Below, one piece after another: positions 16,976 through 26,146 of a stretch of DNA of 64,000 nt (position 1 is its first letter; each line of letters opens with the position of its first letter). The notes below the pieces were generated by a model, which was not told where the DNA came from, made no database searches, and saw only the letters and a list, made by a program, of their open reading frames with translations. The translations under genes and the position numbers were made by a program. The stretch lies in the NCBI GenBank assembly GCA_020633435.1, contig JACKDP010000009.1, forward strand, positions 124,001 through 188,000, in the 5' to 3' direction. The DNA is from Myxococcales bacterium (GTDB lineage: Bacteria > Myxococcota_A > Bradymonadia > UBA7976 > UBA1532).

Positions 16976-18336
16976 ACCCGCTCGACACCCCGGTGCGCCT
17001 GTCCGAGCTCCTCGAGCCCGCCCACCTGGAGGAGCTGTGCACGACGTTCGTGGCCCTGCACCGGGTGGGGCTGCGCATCTTCGGGCGGACGGAGGGGCAG
17101 CTCGTCGAGGTCAGCCGGGACGACGCCCTGGCCGAGCGGGTGTTCGCGGTGCCCGAGGCGCGCCGCCGCTTCGTGGCCTTCGTCGACGAGCTCAAGGCCC
17201 TGCGCCTGGAGGGCGATCGCACCGTCGTGCGCGAGGATCCGGTGACGGGCGGCCGCTACCTGCTGCTGCCCGTCACCTGGGAGCACGAGATCCTGGGCAA
17301 GGCGGTCTGCGGCCCCTACATCCTGCCGGACGCCGACCACCTGCGGGTGGAGGGGCCCATCTCCCCCGACGACAGCCTGCTCGACGTCGCGCTGCTGCAG
17401 CTCCCCCGCTTCACCGACAGCGAGGTGCACGTCCGCCTGCGCTTCCTGCTGCAGGCCGTCGACCTCATCTGCCACGCCGGCTACAAGGCGCTGCTCACGA
17501 GCTCCCTGCACCTGGCCTCCATCACCGAGGCCCATGAGGACCTGCAGCGGGCCAACGCCGAGCTCGCCACCGCCAACACGCACCTCAAGGCCCAGAACAC
17601 CCGGTTGCAAGAGCTCGACCTGCTCAAGAGCAACTTCCTGGCGACCGTGAGCCACGAGCTGCGCACCCCGCTGACGAGCATCATGGGCTACGCGGAGATG
17701 CTGGCCGAGGAGCTCGCCGGCCCCATCAACGCGGAGCAGGAAGAGTACGCCCGCACCATCCTGGAGCGATCGCAGAACCTGCTGGATCTCATCGAGGGCG
17801 TGCTGGCGTTCTCGCGGGCCGAGCACAGCGGGGAGGCCAGCGCCGAGCGCCACCTCGTCGGGCCGGCGCAGGTGGTGGCCGAGGCCGTCTCGGCCGTGCG
17901 GCCCCAGGCCCAGAAGGGTCAGCTCCAGCTCGAGGTGGACGTCGCGGCCGAGGCCCCGGCCCTCTCCACCGATCCGGCGGGGCTGCGGCAGGCCCTCATC
18001 AACCTGCTGGGGAACGCCGTGAAGTTCACCCGGCCCGGGGGCGTGGTGCGGCTCTCCGTGGTCCCGTCGAGCCGCGGTGGGGCCCGGGTGGTGCGGTTCT
18101 CCGTCACCGACACCGGCATCGGCATCCCCACCGAGGCCCTCGATCGCATCTTCGAGCCCTTCTTCCAGGTGGACGGCTCGTCGACGCGGGCCTACGGCGG
18201 CACCGGCCTCGGGCTCTCCATCGTGAAGAGCTTCGTGGAGGGTCAGGGCGGCCACATCGACGTGGAGTCGGCCACCGGCGTCGGCACGACGATCACCTTC
18301 GACCTGCCGGTCGCCGGCCCGGGAGGTCGGTCATAG
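16972..18336 (+). CDS. PocR-domain sensor histidine kinase
   Basis: 454 residues without transmembrane helices. An N-terminal PocR ligand-sensing domain (about 10-180, including CGPYILP) is followed by a coiled-coil linker (about 190-220). Next come an HisKA dimerisation domain with SHELRTPLTS and a complete HATPase domain with N box LLGNAVKF, G1 DTGIGIP, F box FEPFFQ and G2 GTGLGLSIV. It is a soluble kinase coupled by ATGA overlap to the MglA-like GTPase upstream. No response regulator is adjacent, so the partner is unknown. Confidence 0.9.
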   Translation: MNPLDTPVRLSELLEPAHLEELCTTFVALHRVGLRIFGRTEGQLVEVSRDDALAERVFAVPEARRRFVAFVDELKALRLEGDRTVVREDPVTGGRYLLLPVTWEHEILGKAVCGPYILPDADHLRVEGPISPDDSLLDVALLQLPRFTDSEVHVRLRFLLQAVDLICHAGYKALLTSSLHLASITEAHEDLQRANAELATANTHLKAQNTRLQELDLLKSNFLATVSHELRTPLTSIMGYAEMLAEELAGPINAEQEEYARTILERSQNLLDLIEGVLAFSRAEHSGEASAERHLVGPAQVVAEAVSAVRPQAQKGQLQLEVDVAAEAPALSTDPAGLRQALINLLGNAVKFTRPGGVVRLSVVPSSRGGARVVRFSVTDTGIGIPTEALDRIFEPFFQVDGSSTRAYGGTGLGLSIVKSFVEGQGGHIDVESATGVGTTITFDLPVAGPGGRS

Positions 18337-19256
18337 ACCCCTGCCCCGAACCCGCGCCGCCCGACGAGGCGGCGCTCATCCAGGCCATCGCGGCCGCGTG
18401 GGGGGAGTGGGGCCAACGCCCTGATCTGCAAGACGATTGTGCCGTCCCGCCCGGCCCCGTGGCCCTGCTCTCCACCGACACGCTGGTGGAGGGCGTGCAC
18501 TTCGACGCCGCCCTCGACACCCCCACCCAGATCGGCGCGCAGGCCGCCGTGGCCAACCTGAGCGACCTCGCCGCGAGCGGGGGCGCCGCCGGCTGGCTGC
18601 TCTGGTCCCTCTGCCTGCCGCCGGCCTGGCAGGACGTCGCCCGCGTCCAGGCGCTGGCGCGCGGCTTCGCGGCCGTCGCCTCCGCGGCCGGGGCCCGCCT
18701 GCTCGGGGGCAACCTCACGCGCACGGCCGGCCCCCTCGTCATCAGCGTCACCGTCGGCGGGGGCCTCGCCGGCGACCGGGCCTGGCACCGCGCCGCCGCC
18801 CGGCCGGGCGACGCCGTCTACGTCTCCGGTCCCCTGGGCGACGCGGCGCTCGGCTGGCGGGACACTTCGGAGCGCGCCGCGCGCCACGCGAGCTGGCGGC
18901 CACACCTCGCCGAGGCCGCCGCCCTCGCCGCGTGGGGCCACGTCCGCGCCGCCCTCGACGTCTCCGACGGCCTCCTGCTCGACGTCGACCGGCTCGCCCG
19001 CGCCAGCGGCGTCGGCGTCGACCTGGACGCGGCCAGCGTCCCCCTCGGCCCCGCCTGCGCCGCGCGCGGCGAGCGGACGCTGGCCCTGACCGGCGGCGAG
19101 GACTATGTGCTCCTCTTCACCGCTGACGCCGCCGCGCCGCCCCCGCCGGCCTTCGCCCGCCGCATCGGGCGCTGCACCGAGGCCCCCGGCCTGCGCGTCG
19201 ACGGCCGCCCCGCTCGCGCCGCCGGCTGGGACCACTTCGGAGCCGGGCCGTGCTGA
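18333..19256 (+). CDS. thiL: Thiamine-monophosphate kinase, probable ATA start
   Basis: AIR-synthase-fold kinase converting thiamine monophosphate to the diphosphate. Visible features are STDTLVEGVHFD, the GGNLTRTAG loop, SDGLLLDVDRL and TGGEDYVLLF. The first standard start, GTG 18459, would remove the conserved metal/ATP segment DDCAV and the helix before it, which are encoded in frame upstream with no ATG, GTG or TTG. ATA 18333 lies six bases after GGGAGG and overlaps the kinase stop as ATAG, mimicking ATGA coupling. That start gives 307 residues, close to normal ThiL length. The function is confident; the start codon is inferred. Confidence 0.8.
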   Translation: MDPCPEPAPPDEAALIQAIAAAWGEWGQRPDLQDDCAVPPGPVALLSTDTLVEGVHFDAALDTPTQIGAQAAVANLSDLAASGGAAGWLLWSLCLPPAWQDVARVQALARGFAAVASAAGARLLGGNLTRTAGPLVISVTVGGGLAGDRAWHRAAARPGDAVYVSGPLGDAALGWRDTSERAARHASWRPHLAEAAALAAWGHVRAALDVSDGLLLDVDRLARASGVGVDLDAASVPLGPACAARGERTLALTGGEDYVLLFTADAAAPPPPAFARRIGRCTEAPGLRVDGRPARAAGWDHFGAGPC

Positions 19257-20353
19257 TCGCCCTCTTCGTCGTGCTGCTCTTCCTGTCGATGCTGTTCTCG
19301 GCCTCAGAGACCGCCCTCTTCAGCATCGGCAAGGTGGGCCGGACCCGCCTCGCCCACAGCGAGCGCCCGGTCGACCGCCTCATCAGCCGCCTGCTGGAGG
19401 CCCCGCGCGACCTCCTCATCGCCATCCTGTTCGGCAACGAGCTCACCAACCTCGCCCTCTCGGTCGTGGGGGCCTCGATGATCGCCAGCCTGACGGCGGG
19501 CCAGAGCCTCGCGAGCCAGGCGCTCCTCTCCGAGGCCCTCGTCGTGCCGCTGCTGCTCGTCTTCGGCGAGATCACCCCGAAGACCATCGCGGCCCGCCGC
19601 GCCGAGAGCGTCGCCCGGCTGGTGGCGCGGCCCATCACCGGCGTGAAGCTGGCCACGGGCCCCTTCCGCGTGGCCCTGCGCTGGCTGACCGACGCCCTGG
19701 TCCTGCGCCTCGGCGGCGCCGCCGACGGCAGCGGCCGCGTCATCGCCGAGGCCGAGTTCCGGGCCATGATCGACGTGGGCCACCGGGACGGCGTGGTGGA
19801 GCAGCAGGAGCGCACCCTCATCCACAACGTCCTCGACTTCGGCGACCTGGCCGTCGCCGACGTGATGCAACCGTTCGAGAAGATGCTCACGCTCTCGGAT
19901 CGGGCGCCCGTCACCGAGGCCATCGCGGCGGCCGTCAAGCACCACCACAGCCGCATCCCGGTCTGGACGGGCAGCCCCCGCAAGATCACCGGCGTCGTCT
20001 TCGCCAAGGACCTGCTGGCCATCCGCTGGGGCGTGCACCCCGCGACGCCGCTGCGCCGCCTGAAGCGGGGCGTGCTGTACACGCCGCCGGGCCGGCCGGC
20101 GGCCGAGCTGCTGGAGGAGTTCCGCCGCAAGCGCATGCACCTGGCCATCGTCGTGGACGAGTTCGGGCGCGCCCAGGGGCTCGTGACGATGGAGGATCTG
20201 CTGGAGGAGCTGGTGGGCCCCATCTCGGACAGCGAGGCGGAGGCCGCCGAAGACGATCAGGCCGCCGAGGCCGCCGCCGAGGCCAGCGCCGCCGCCGAGG
20301 CCAGCGCTGAAGCCAGCGCCGAAGCCAGCGCCGAGGAGCGCGACGATGCTTGA
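19250..20353 (+). CDS. CNNM/CorC-type transporter, first copy, with Ala/Glu-rich tail
   Basis: 367 residues. The N-terminal CNNM (DUF21) membrane domain (about 1-170) includes the SASETALFS and FGEITPKTIA signatures. A CBS pair follows (about 190-325), ending in IVVDEFGRAQGLVTMEDLLEEL. The family is linked to Mg2+/Co2+ efflux. The last 40 residues are a low-complexity repeat of AEAS units and the usual CorC_HlyC domain is missing. GTG 19250 overlaps the thiL stop, and the 3' end overlaps the next gene by 8 bp. Confidence 0.85.
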   Translation: MLIALFVVLLFLSMLFSASETALFSIGKVGRTRLAHSERPVDRLISRLLEAPRDLLIAILFGNELTNLALSVVGASMIASLTAGQSLASQALLSEALVVPLLLVFGEITPKTIAARRAESVARLVARPITGVKLATGPFRVALRWLTDALVLRLGGAADGSGRVIAEAEFRAMIDVGHRDGVVEQQERTLIHNVLDFGDLAVADVMQPFEKMLTLSDRAPVTEAIAAAVKHHHSRIPVWTGSPRKITGVVFAKDLLAIRWGVHPATPLRRLKRGVLYTPPGRPAAELLEEFRRKRMHLAIVVDEFGRAQGLVTMEDLLEELVGPISDSEAEAAEDDQAAEAAAEASAAAEASAEASAEASAEERDDA

Positions 20354-21620
20354 CCTGCTGGCGAGCGTCCTCCCCTGGCTGGTGGTGGGCGTCTGCATCG
20401 TCAGCGAGGCCTTCTTCGCCGCCGCCGAGCTCTCCATCGTGTCCGCCGATCCCATCCGCCTGGCCGAGGCCGCCGCTGGTGGCCGGGCCGCCGCGCGCCG
20501 GGTGCAGTGGTTCCGCAGCCACCCCGACCGCCTGTTCGGCACCACCCTGCTGGGCACCAACATCAGCATGGTGACGGGCTCGACGGTGGCGTCCCTGACG
20601 CTCGCCAGCCTGACCCCCGACCACGGCGAGTGGCTGGCCATGCTCATCATGTCACCCCTCGTCCTCATCGCGGGCGAGGTGGTGCCCAAGGGCGTCGCCC
20701 AGGCCCGCGCCAACCAGCTGGCCGAGCTGCTGGCCGGCCCGCTGCTGGTCGTGCACCGCCTGCTGACCCCCCTGGTGCTGCTCGTGCGCGCCTACACCAG
20801 CTTCCTCTACCGCGCCCTCGGCATCTCCGGAGCCAGCGCCCACTCCGCCGTCTCGCGCGAGGAGCTGGTGCTGGTGATGGACAGCGAGGTCACCCGGGGC
20901 GGCGACATCGATCCCGACGAAAGAGAAATGATCTCGCGGATCTTCGCCTTCAGCGACATGGAGGCACGCGACACCATGGTGCCCCTGGTCGAGATGGTGG
21001 CGGTGCCGGCGACGGCCACCGTGCGGGAGGCCGCGGAGGTCATCGCCCGCGAGGGCTTCTCGCGCCTGCCCGTCTACGGCGAACGCGTCGATGACGTCGT
21101 CGGCATCCTGCACCACCTCGACCTGCTGGCCGCCGAGGCCGCCACGCAGACGGTGGCGGCGCTGATGCGGCCCCCCTTCTTCGTGCCCGAGCGGCAGCAG
21201 GTGGATGACATCCTCATCCTGCTCCAGCGCGAGGCCGCCTCTGCCGCCATCGTCGTCGACGAGTTCGGCGGCGCGGTGGGCCTCATCACGCTGGAGGACA
21301 TCCTGGAGGAGATCGTCGGCGACATCGTGGACGAGTACGACGACGCCGGTCACCTGTGGCGGCGGGCCGACGGCGGCTGGATCATCAGCGCCCGGGCGCC
21401 CGTCGACCAGATCAACCAGGCCTTCGGGCTGGAGCTGGACGAGTCGCCCGACTACGAGACGCTGGCGGGCTTCATGCTGTCGACGCTGCGGGTCATCCCA
21501 CCGGTCGGCGAGACGCTCCCCCTGCCGGGTGGCGCGCGCCTCGTCGTCCGCCGGGCGAGCGCGCGCGCCATCCAGGAGGTCCTGCTCACGGGGGTGCGTG
21601 GGCCGCGGGGGCCGCGATGA
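20346..21620 (+). CDS. CNNM/CorC-type transporter, second copy, with CorC_HlyC domain
   Basis: 424 residues. CNNM domain (about 1-185; AAAELSIVS, AGEVVPKGVAQ), CBS pair (about 205-330; DEFGGAVGLITLEDILEE) and a C-terminal CorC_HlyC domain (about 340-420). It is full length, in contrast to the truncated paralogue upstream, so the pair may form a heteromeric membrane complex, as adjacent CNNM genes often do. It overlaps both neighbours: 8 bp upstream and ATGA downstream. Confidence 0.88.
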   Translation: MLDLLASVLPWLVVGVCIVSEAFFAAAELSIVSADPIRLAEAAAGGRAAARRVQWFRSHPDRLFGTTLLGTNISMVTGSTVASLTLASLTPDHGEWLAMLIMSPLVLIAGEVVPKGVAQARANQLAELLAGPLLVVHRLLTPLVLLVRAYTSFLYRALGISGASAHSAVSREELVLVMDSEVTRGGDIDPDEREMISRIFAFSDMEARDTMVPLVEMVAVPATATVREAAEVIAREGFSRLPVYGERVDDVVGILHHLDLLAAEAATQTVAALMRPPFFVPERQQVDDILILLQREAASAAIVVDEFGGAVGLITLEDILEEIVGDIVDEYDDAGHLWRRADGGWIISARAPVDQINQAFGLELDESPDYETLAGFMLSTLRVIPPVGETLPLPGGARLVVRRASARAIQEVLLTGVRGPRGPR

Positions 21621-23470
21621 CGGGCTTCACGCAGCAGATCCCGCTGCGCCTGGCCGCCGTGGCGGTGGGCCTCGTCCTCACCTGGGCGGTCGGCATCCCG
21701 GCCCTCCTGAGCCTGGACGACATCGCCGCCAGCTCCGCGCGCCAGTTCGGCGCCCTCGGCGCGGGCCTCGCCGGCTTCGCCACCTTCATGCTGGCCCGCT
21801 GGCGCCTGCGGACGGGGGTCCGCGCCTCCTTCGGGCAGCGGACGGCGGTGGACATGGCCCTCACCACGCAGGTCAGCGCCTGCATCGTGTGGTGGCTCGG
21901 CACCCGGGATCCGCGCCTGCCGGGCCTGGAGGCGTTCTCCCTGCTCTGCCTGCACGTCGCCACCGGCCTCGCGGGCGCGCTCATCGTCTTCGCGCTCATC
22001 CAGGGGCCGCTGCGAGCCCTCGGGCCCAGGGATCGGGAGGGCCTGCCCGGCATCCGCACCGTCTTCGTGCTCAGCGCCGTGGCCCTGGGCGTCTTCGCGG
22101 CGGTGACCCTGGGTGTGGGCTCCGCCGGCCGCGCCGCCGGCCTCCGCGAGCAGGCCGAGGCCCAGCGCCTGCTGCCCCTGGCCCGGCTCCTCGCCACCGG
22201 GCTCGGCCAGGCCCGCACCGCCCAGGAGCGCGCCCGGCTCGTCGACCTGCTCAACGCCGACATCCAGATCCGCGCCGAGCTGCGCCCCCCCGATCGGCCG
22301 CCCGCCCTGGTGGCCGAGGCCGCCCCGCGCTGGGCCGAGAGCGCCGCGGGCGATGGCCTGCACCTGCTGGCCGTGGGCGGCGCCCGCCACCACGTCGTCC
22401 GGCAGAGCGTCGGCGACCAGGTGCTCTGGATCACCGCCCCCGCGGGGGTCCGGCCCCCGGTGCTGGCCTCCGTCGACCTGCCCAACATGCTCATCCTGGG
22501 GCTCCTGCTCCTCGGCGTGCCCCTCGCCGCCCTGGGCGTGGGCCACGGCGCCCGCACCGCCCTCGACGACCTCACCCGGACGCTCCTGTCCATGAGCCCG
22601 GGCGCGCCCACCCGCCGCGCCGCCCTCGGCGTCCCCGTCCGCGACGACGACGAGGTGGGCGACCTGGCCCAGGCCCTCAACCGCCTCTGCCGCCAGCACG
22701 ATCGGCAAAGCTCCCGCCTCGCCAACGACCTGGACGCGGCCGAGGAGGACGAGAACACCCGCAACCGCTTCCTCGCGGTGGCCAGCCACGCCCTGAAGCT
22801 GCCCCTGCAGCGCATCGACGACCACTGCCGCGTCCTGGGCCGCGCCGGGCCCCTCAACGCGGCCCAGGTGGAGGACGTCGAGGCCATCGTGGGCGCGACG
22901 GACCAGCTCAAGAGCCACGTCGAGGAGATCCTGTCCCTGTCACGCCTGGAGGCGGGCCGGGAGAACCCCCTCAACATCGGCACCGTGTCCATCGGCGAGC
23001 TGGCCCGGGCGGTGGTGGCGGCCAGCCGCATGAACGCCGCCCCCGGCGTGACGCTCGGCCTCTCCGTCGACCCCCTCACCCCGGCCATCGAGGCCGACGG
23101 GCCCCGGGTGCGGCAGGTCCTCGAGAACCTGGTGGGCAACGCGCTCAAGTTCACGACGGATGGCTTCGTGGAGGTGGCCGTCGGGCCCACCTGGGGTGGC
23201 GGCGTGCACATCCAGGTCTCCGACAGCGGCCCGGGCATCCCCCAGAACGAGCTCACCCGCATCTTCCAGGAGTTCCACCGCGTCGACGCCCACCGGCAGG
23301 TGGCGGGCACCGGCCTCGGCCTGGCCATCTCGCGGCGCCTCGTGGAGCGCCATGGCGGCAGCCTCTGGGCGGAGTCCGTCCAGGGCGAGGGCAGCATCTT
23401 CCACCTGCGGCTGCCGCGGCGCACGCCCGAGCGCGGCCCGCGATCCACGCGCCCGCCGGAGGCGACGTGA
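21617..23470 (+). CDS. Membrane sensor histidine kinase
   Basis: 617 residues. Four or five N-terminal transmembrane helices (about 10-30, 43-60, 85-98, 110-135, 155-178), a predicted extracytoplasmic region (about 180-285), another helix (about 290-315) and a HAMP-like segment. The dimerisation His sits in SHALKLPLQR, a variant of SHELRTPL. The HATPase is complete: N box LVGNALKF, DSGPGIP, GTGLGLAIS. It starts by ATGA overlap with the CNNM gene and its stop overlaps the next kinase gene (GTGA). No response regulator is adjacent. Confidence 0.88.
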   Translation: MTGFTQQIPLRLAAVAVGLVLTWAVGIPALLSLDDIAASSARQFGALGAGLAGFATFMLARWRLRTGVRASFGQRTAVDMALTTQVSACIVWWLGTRDPRLPGLEAFSLLCLHVATGLAGALIVFALIQGPLRALGPRDREGLPGIRTVFVLSAVALGVFAAVTLGVGSAGRAAGLREQAEAQRLLPLARLLATGLGQARTAQERARLVDLLNADIQIRAELRPPDRPPALVAEAAPRWAESAAGDGLHLLAVGGARHHVVRQSVGDQVLWITAPAGVRPPVLASVDLPNMLILGLLLLGVPLAALGVGHGARTALDDLTRTLLSMSPGAPTRRAALGVPVRDDDEVGDLAQALNRLCRQHDRQSSRLANDLDAAEEDENTRNRFLAVASHALKLPLQRIDDHCRVLGRAGPLNAAQVEDVEAIVGATDQLKSHVEEILSLSRLEAGRENPLNIGTVSIGELARAVVAASRMNAAPGVTLGLSVDPLTPAIEADGPRVRQVLENLVGNALKFTTDGFVEVAVGPTWGGGVHIQVSDSGPGIPQNELTRIFQEFHRVDAHRQVAGTGLGLAISRRLVERHGGSLWAESVQGEGSIFHLRLPRRTPERGPRSTRPPEAT

Positions 23471-25194
23471 GCCTCCACGCGGCGCGCGCCGTCGCGATCG
23501 GCGGGACGGCCTTGCTGCCGCTCCCGGCCCTGTGGCTCGCCCCGATGCTGGCGGCGTTCGACCCGGGCACCACGGCCTGGCGGTCGACGCTGCTCATCGG
23601 GAGCCTCGTCGCCAGCATCGGCGTCGGGCTGTGGAGCGTGCGCGCCCTGCCCGCAGGCCCCCGGGACGCGGCCCGGCGGCGCGCCGCCCTGGACTTCCCG
23701 CTGCGGCTCACCCGCATCCTCTTCGCCGCGTCCGTCGTCGCCGGCCTGGGATCGCTGCCGCTCCTGGCCCCCATCATGGGCGCCAGCGACGCCATCCTGC
23801 CGGCCCTCGTCAGCTACCTCATGCTGCTGCTCCCCACCGCGGGGCTGTACTTCCTGACGAGCATCCTGCTGCGCGGCCACAGCACCACGCCGCCCGGCGA
23901 GATCCCCGCGGCCGGCCTGCGGCAGAGCATCACGCTGCGGCTCTCCCTCGCGGTCCAGCTCCCCGTCCTCCTCTGCGCCCTGGGCATGATCCTGGTGGAG
24001 CAGACGAGCGGCGTCGCCTACGAGCAGCGCATCGAGGCCTACGCGCGGGAGCGGTACGGGCGGACGCTGGATCGCATGCTCAAGGCCCTGCCCGGCGAAG
24101 CCCGACACCAGGTGATTCTCCAGCAAATCCAGCCACCTGAGGGCATTCTGGTGTTCGAGGGGGTGCGGGGTCGGCGCACCTGGACGGTGTCGAGCGCGGG
24201 CAGCCTCGCCGGGCGCCCCGTGAGCCTGCTGGTGCCCCTGCTGCTCCTGGCGCTGGTGGTCGTCGCGCTCACGCTCCTGCACGGCCGCTGGCTCGCCCGG
24301 GAGGTCGTGGCCGAGCTGCGGTCGGTGCAGCACGCCCTCGACGCCATGCAGGCCGACGCCCCGCGCGCGGCCACGGAGGCGCTGACGGGCACGCTCTGCC
24401 TGCGCGAGACGGCCGAGCTCGCGATGGCGGTGGAGCGGGCGCTGGCCGGGTTCGAGGCGCGCCAGCTCGCCCTGCAGGCCGCCGCCGCCGAGCGGCGCAC
24501 CTCCGAGCGCGCCAAGGCCCGCTTCCTCGGCCACCTCAGCCACGAGCTCAAGAGCCCGCTCAACAGCATTCTGGGCTTCTCCGAGCTGCTCCTCGCCGGC
24601 ATCGACGGCCCCCTCCGCCCCCGCCAGCGCGACCAGCTCGCGGCGGTCTGGCGCCAGGGCGAGAGCCTGGAGCGCTTCATCCTCGCCCTGCTCGACGCCA
24701 CCCGGCTCGGCGAGGCTGGCCGCGACGCGAGCCTCCTCGAGCCCGGCCCGATCGGGACTCGAGGCCTGGCCACGACCTTCCGCGACCACTGCCGGCCGGA
24801 TCCCCTCGACACCCTGCGCATCGACGTCGTGGAGGTGGGCGAGGCGACGTGCCGGGTCGACGCCATCTACACCGCGCGCGCCCTGCGCCTCACCGCGGGC
24901 CTGCTCATCGATCGCATGGAGGCAGGCCTCATCGAGGTGCGGCTGGCCCCGGGCGAGCGCGGCGTCGTGGTGACGGTCGCGGTGCAGCACGCCCAGGCCG
25001 ATCCCGCCGACCTGGAGAGCCTCGTGGACGCGCTGCGCTCGGACGCCGGGCCGGAGGCCGACGCCCGGGCGGGCGCCGTGCCGGCGACGCGGCTGCTCTG
25101 GAAGGCGCTGCAGGCCGCCCAGGGCGGCACCTTCAGCGTGGTGTACGGGGAACCGGGCGCGTGGCCGTCGTTCCGCCTGGAGCTGCCGGGCTGA
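23467..25194 (+). CDS. Membrane histidine-kinase-like protein with degenerate ATPase domain
   Basis: 575 residues from GTG 23467, overlapping the preceding stop. Several N-terminal membrane helices, a short periplasmic segment, a further helix near 250-270 and a normal phosphoacceptor region (GHLSHELKSPLNSILGFSELL). The C-terminal ATPase-like domain lacks recognisable N, G1 and G2 boxes: where the N box should be it reads AGLLIDRME, and no DxGxG follows. It may be a phosphoacceptor or pseudokinase that pairs with the intact kinase just upstream. This is an inference from missing motifs. Confidence 0.75.
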   Translation: MSLHAARAVAIGGTALLPLPALWLAPMLAAFDPGTTAWRSTLLIGSLVASIGVGLWSVRALPAGPRDAARRRAALDFPLRLTRILFAASVVAGLGSLPLLAPIMGASDAILPALVSYLMLLLPTAGLYFLTSILLRGHSTTPPGEIPAAGLRQSITLRLSLAVQLPVLLCALGMILVEQTSGVAYEQRIEAYARERYGRTLDRMLKALPGEARHQVILQQIQPPEGILVFEGVRGRRTWTVSSAGSLAGRPVSLLVPLLLLALVVVALTLLHGRWLAREVVAELRSVQHALDAMQADAPRAATEALTGTLCLRETAELAMAVERALAGFEARQLALQAAAAERRTSERAKARFLGHLSHELKSPLNSILGFSELLLAGIDGPLRPRQRDQLAAVWRQGESLERFILALLDATRLGEAGRDASLLEPGPIGTRGLATTFRDHCRPDPLDTLRIDVVEVGEATCRVDAIYTARALRLTAGLLIDRMEAGLIEVRLAPGERGVVVTVAVQHAQADPADLESLVDALRSDAGPEADARAGAVPATRLLWKALQAAQGGTFSVVYGEPGAWPSFRLELPG

Positions 25195-25245
25195 CCCGGC
25201 CCGAGAGATCCGACCGCGCGCCTGACGCCGGCCGGACCTGGTTCA

Positions 25246-25260
25246 CCCCCCGCCGGGGGG
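25246..25260. terminator. Hairpin between convergent genes
   Basis: A perfect 6-bp C/G stem with a GCC loop, placed 52 bp after the histidine-kinase stop and 12 bp before the stop of the convergent YARHG gene. There is no U-tract, which is common in such G+C-rich genomes. It could serve both strands. Confidence 0.4.
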
Positions 25261-25271
25261 CCTCGGCGCTA

Positions 25272-26084
25272 TCAGGCCGCGACGAACCAGCCGTCCTCCT
25301 TCATGTGCTCCCAGTCCGTCATGGGACCGCCGAGCTCGTTCTCCAGGCTCTTGATCACCTTGATGTTTCGCCAGTCCAGCCGCGTGAGCCGGGCCGTCGT
25401 GTACGCGGGATCCGCCGTGTACCAGTCGAAGCTGGCGAAGTAGTCGCCCAGGAGCTCGCTCTTGAAGGTGTAGCCATGCCGGGCATAGATCATGTTGCGC
25501 AGCAACCGCAGATCCCGGCGGGACATGTTGGCGAGCTGGGCGTTCGTGAGCTGGGTGTCCAGCAGGCTCGGATCCTCCAGGGGCGAGCGGTCGGCCTTCG
25601 GGGTCTGGGCCTCCTCCTGCCACTTCCCCAGGCGCACCGACAACAGCCGCAGCTCGATGCGATCCTCGGGCGTCGGCGCCGCCTTGAGCCGCGCCTTCAC
25701 CGCCGTCGCCCGCGCCTCCAGCTCCGCCCGCTTCAGGGACGACTCGTAGGCGGCGATGGTCTTGGCGTTCTCCCAGTCGATGGGGGTGATCTTCGCCGGA
25801 TCCCACGTCTTCGCCGGCGTGTACCAGGGCTGCGCCCGGAACCAGGCGTTGAGCCAGTCCTTGCGGAACGGGTTGCCGGCCCGGGCGAAGATGGTGTTGC
25901 GCAGGAGGGACAGCTCCCGCAGGGAGCGGCCCTGCAGATCGGCGTCCGTCAGGGCGCGGTCGAAGTACCAGACCATGGCCGCCGGCGCCGGCGTGGCCGT
26001 GGCGGTCGATGGTGGCAGGTCGCCCTGGGCCAGGGCGGGGCTCGCGAGCAGCCCGGCCAGCAGAGCGGGCAAGATGGCGCGCAT
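25272..26084 (-). CDS. Exported protein with two YARHG domains
   Basis: 270 residues. A signal peptide (LLAGLLASPALA, about 1-19) is followed by two related modules (about 45-110 and 180-250). Each has the pattern LRELSLLRNTIFARAGNPF or LRLLRNMIYARHGYTF and an aromatic FDWYTADPAY or QPWYTPAKT segment, characteristic of the extracellular YARHG domain. A charged helical linker separates them. YARHG is thought to bind cell-surface components; no enzymatic role is known. ATG 26084 gives the signal peptide. Confidence 0.8.
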   Translation of the reverse strand: MRAILPALLAGLLASPALAQGDLPPSTATATPAPAAMVWYFDRALTDADLQGRSLRELSLLRNTIFARAGNPFRKDWLNAWFRAQPWYTPAKTWDPAKITPIDWENAKTIAAYESSLKRAELEARATAVKARLKAAPTPEDRIELRLLSVRLGKWQEEAQTPKADRSPLEDPSLLDTQLTNAQLANMSRRDLRLLRNMIYARHGYTFKSELLGDYFASFDWYTADPAYTTARLTRLDWRNIKVIKSLENELGGPMTDWEHMKEDGWFVAA

Positions 26085-26146
26085 GGCGGCGTCTCCCTCG
26101 GTGGATCCGCGCCCAGCATACCGGGTCGGGGCCTCGCTGCCGAGGG

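Noticed and set aside
21205..23466. Upstream extension of the second kinase frame back to 21205
   Set aside because: That part is out-of-frame reading of the CNNM and first kinase genes. Only the portion from GTG 23467 has membrane helices and kinase motifs.
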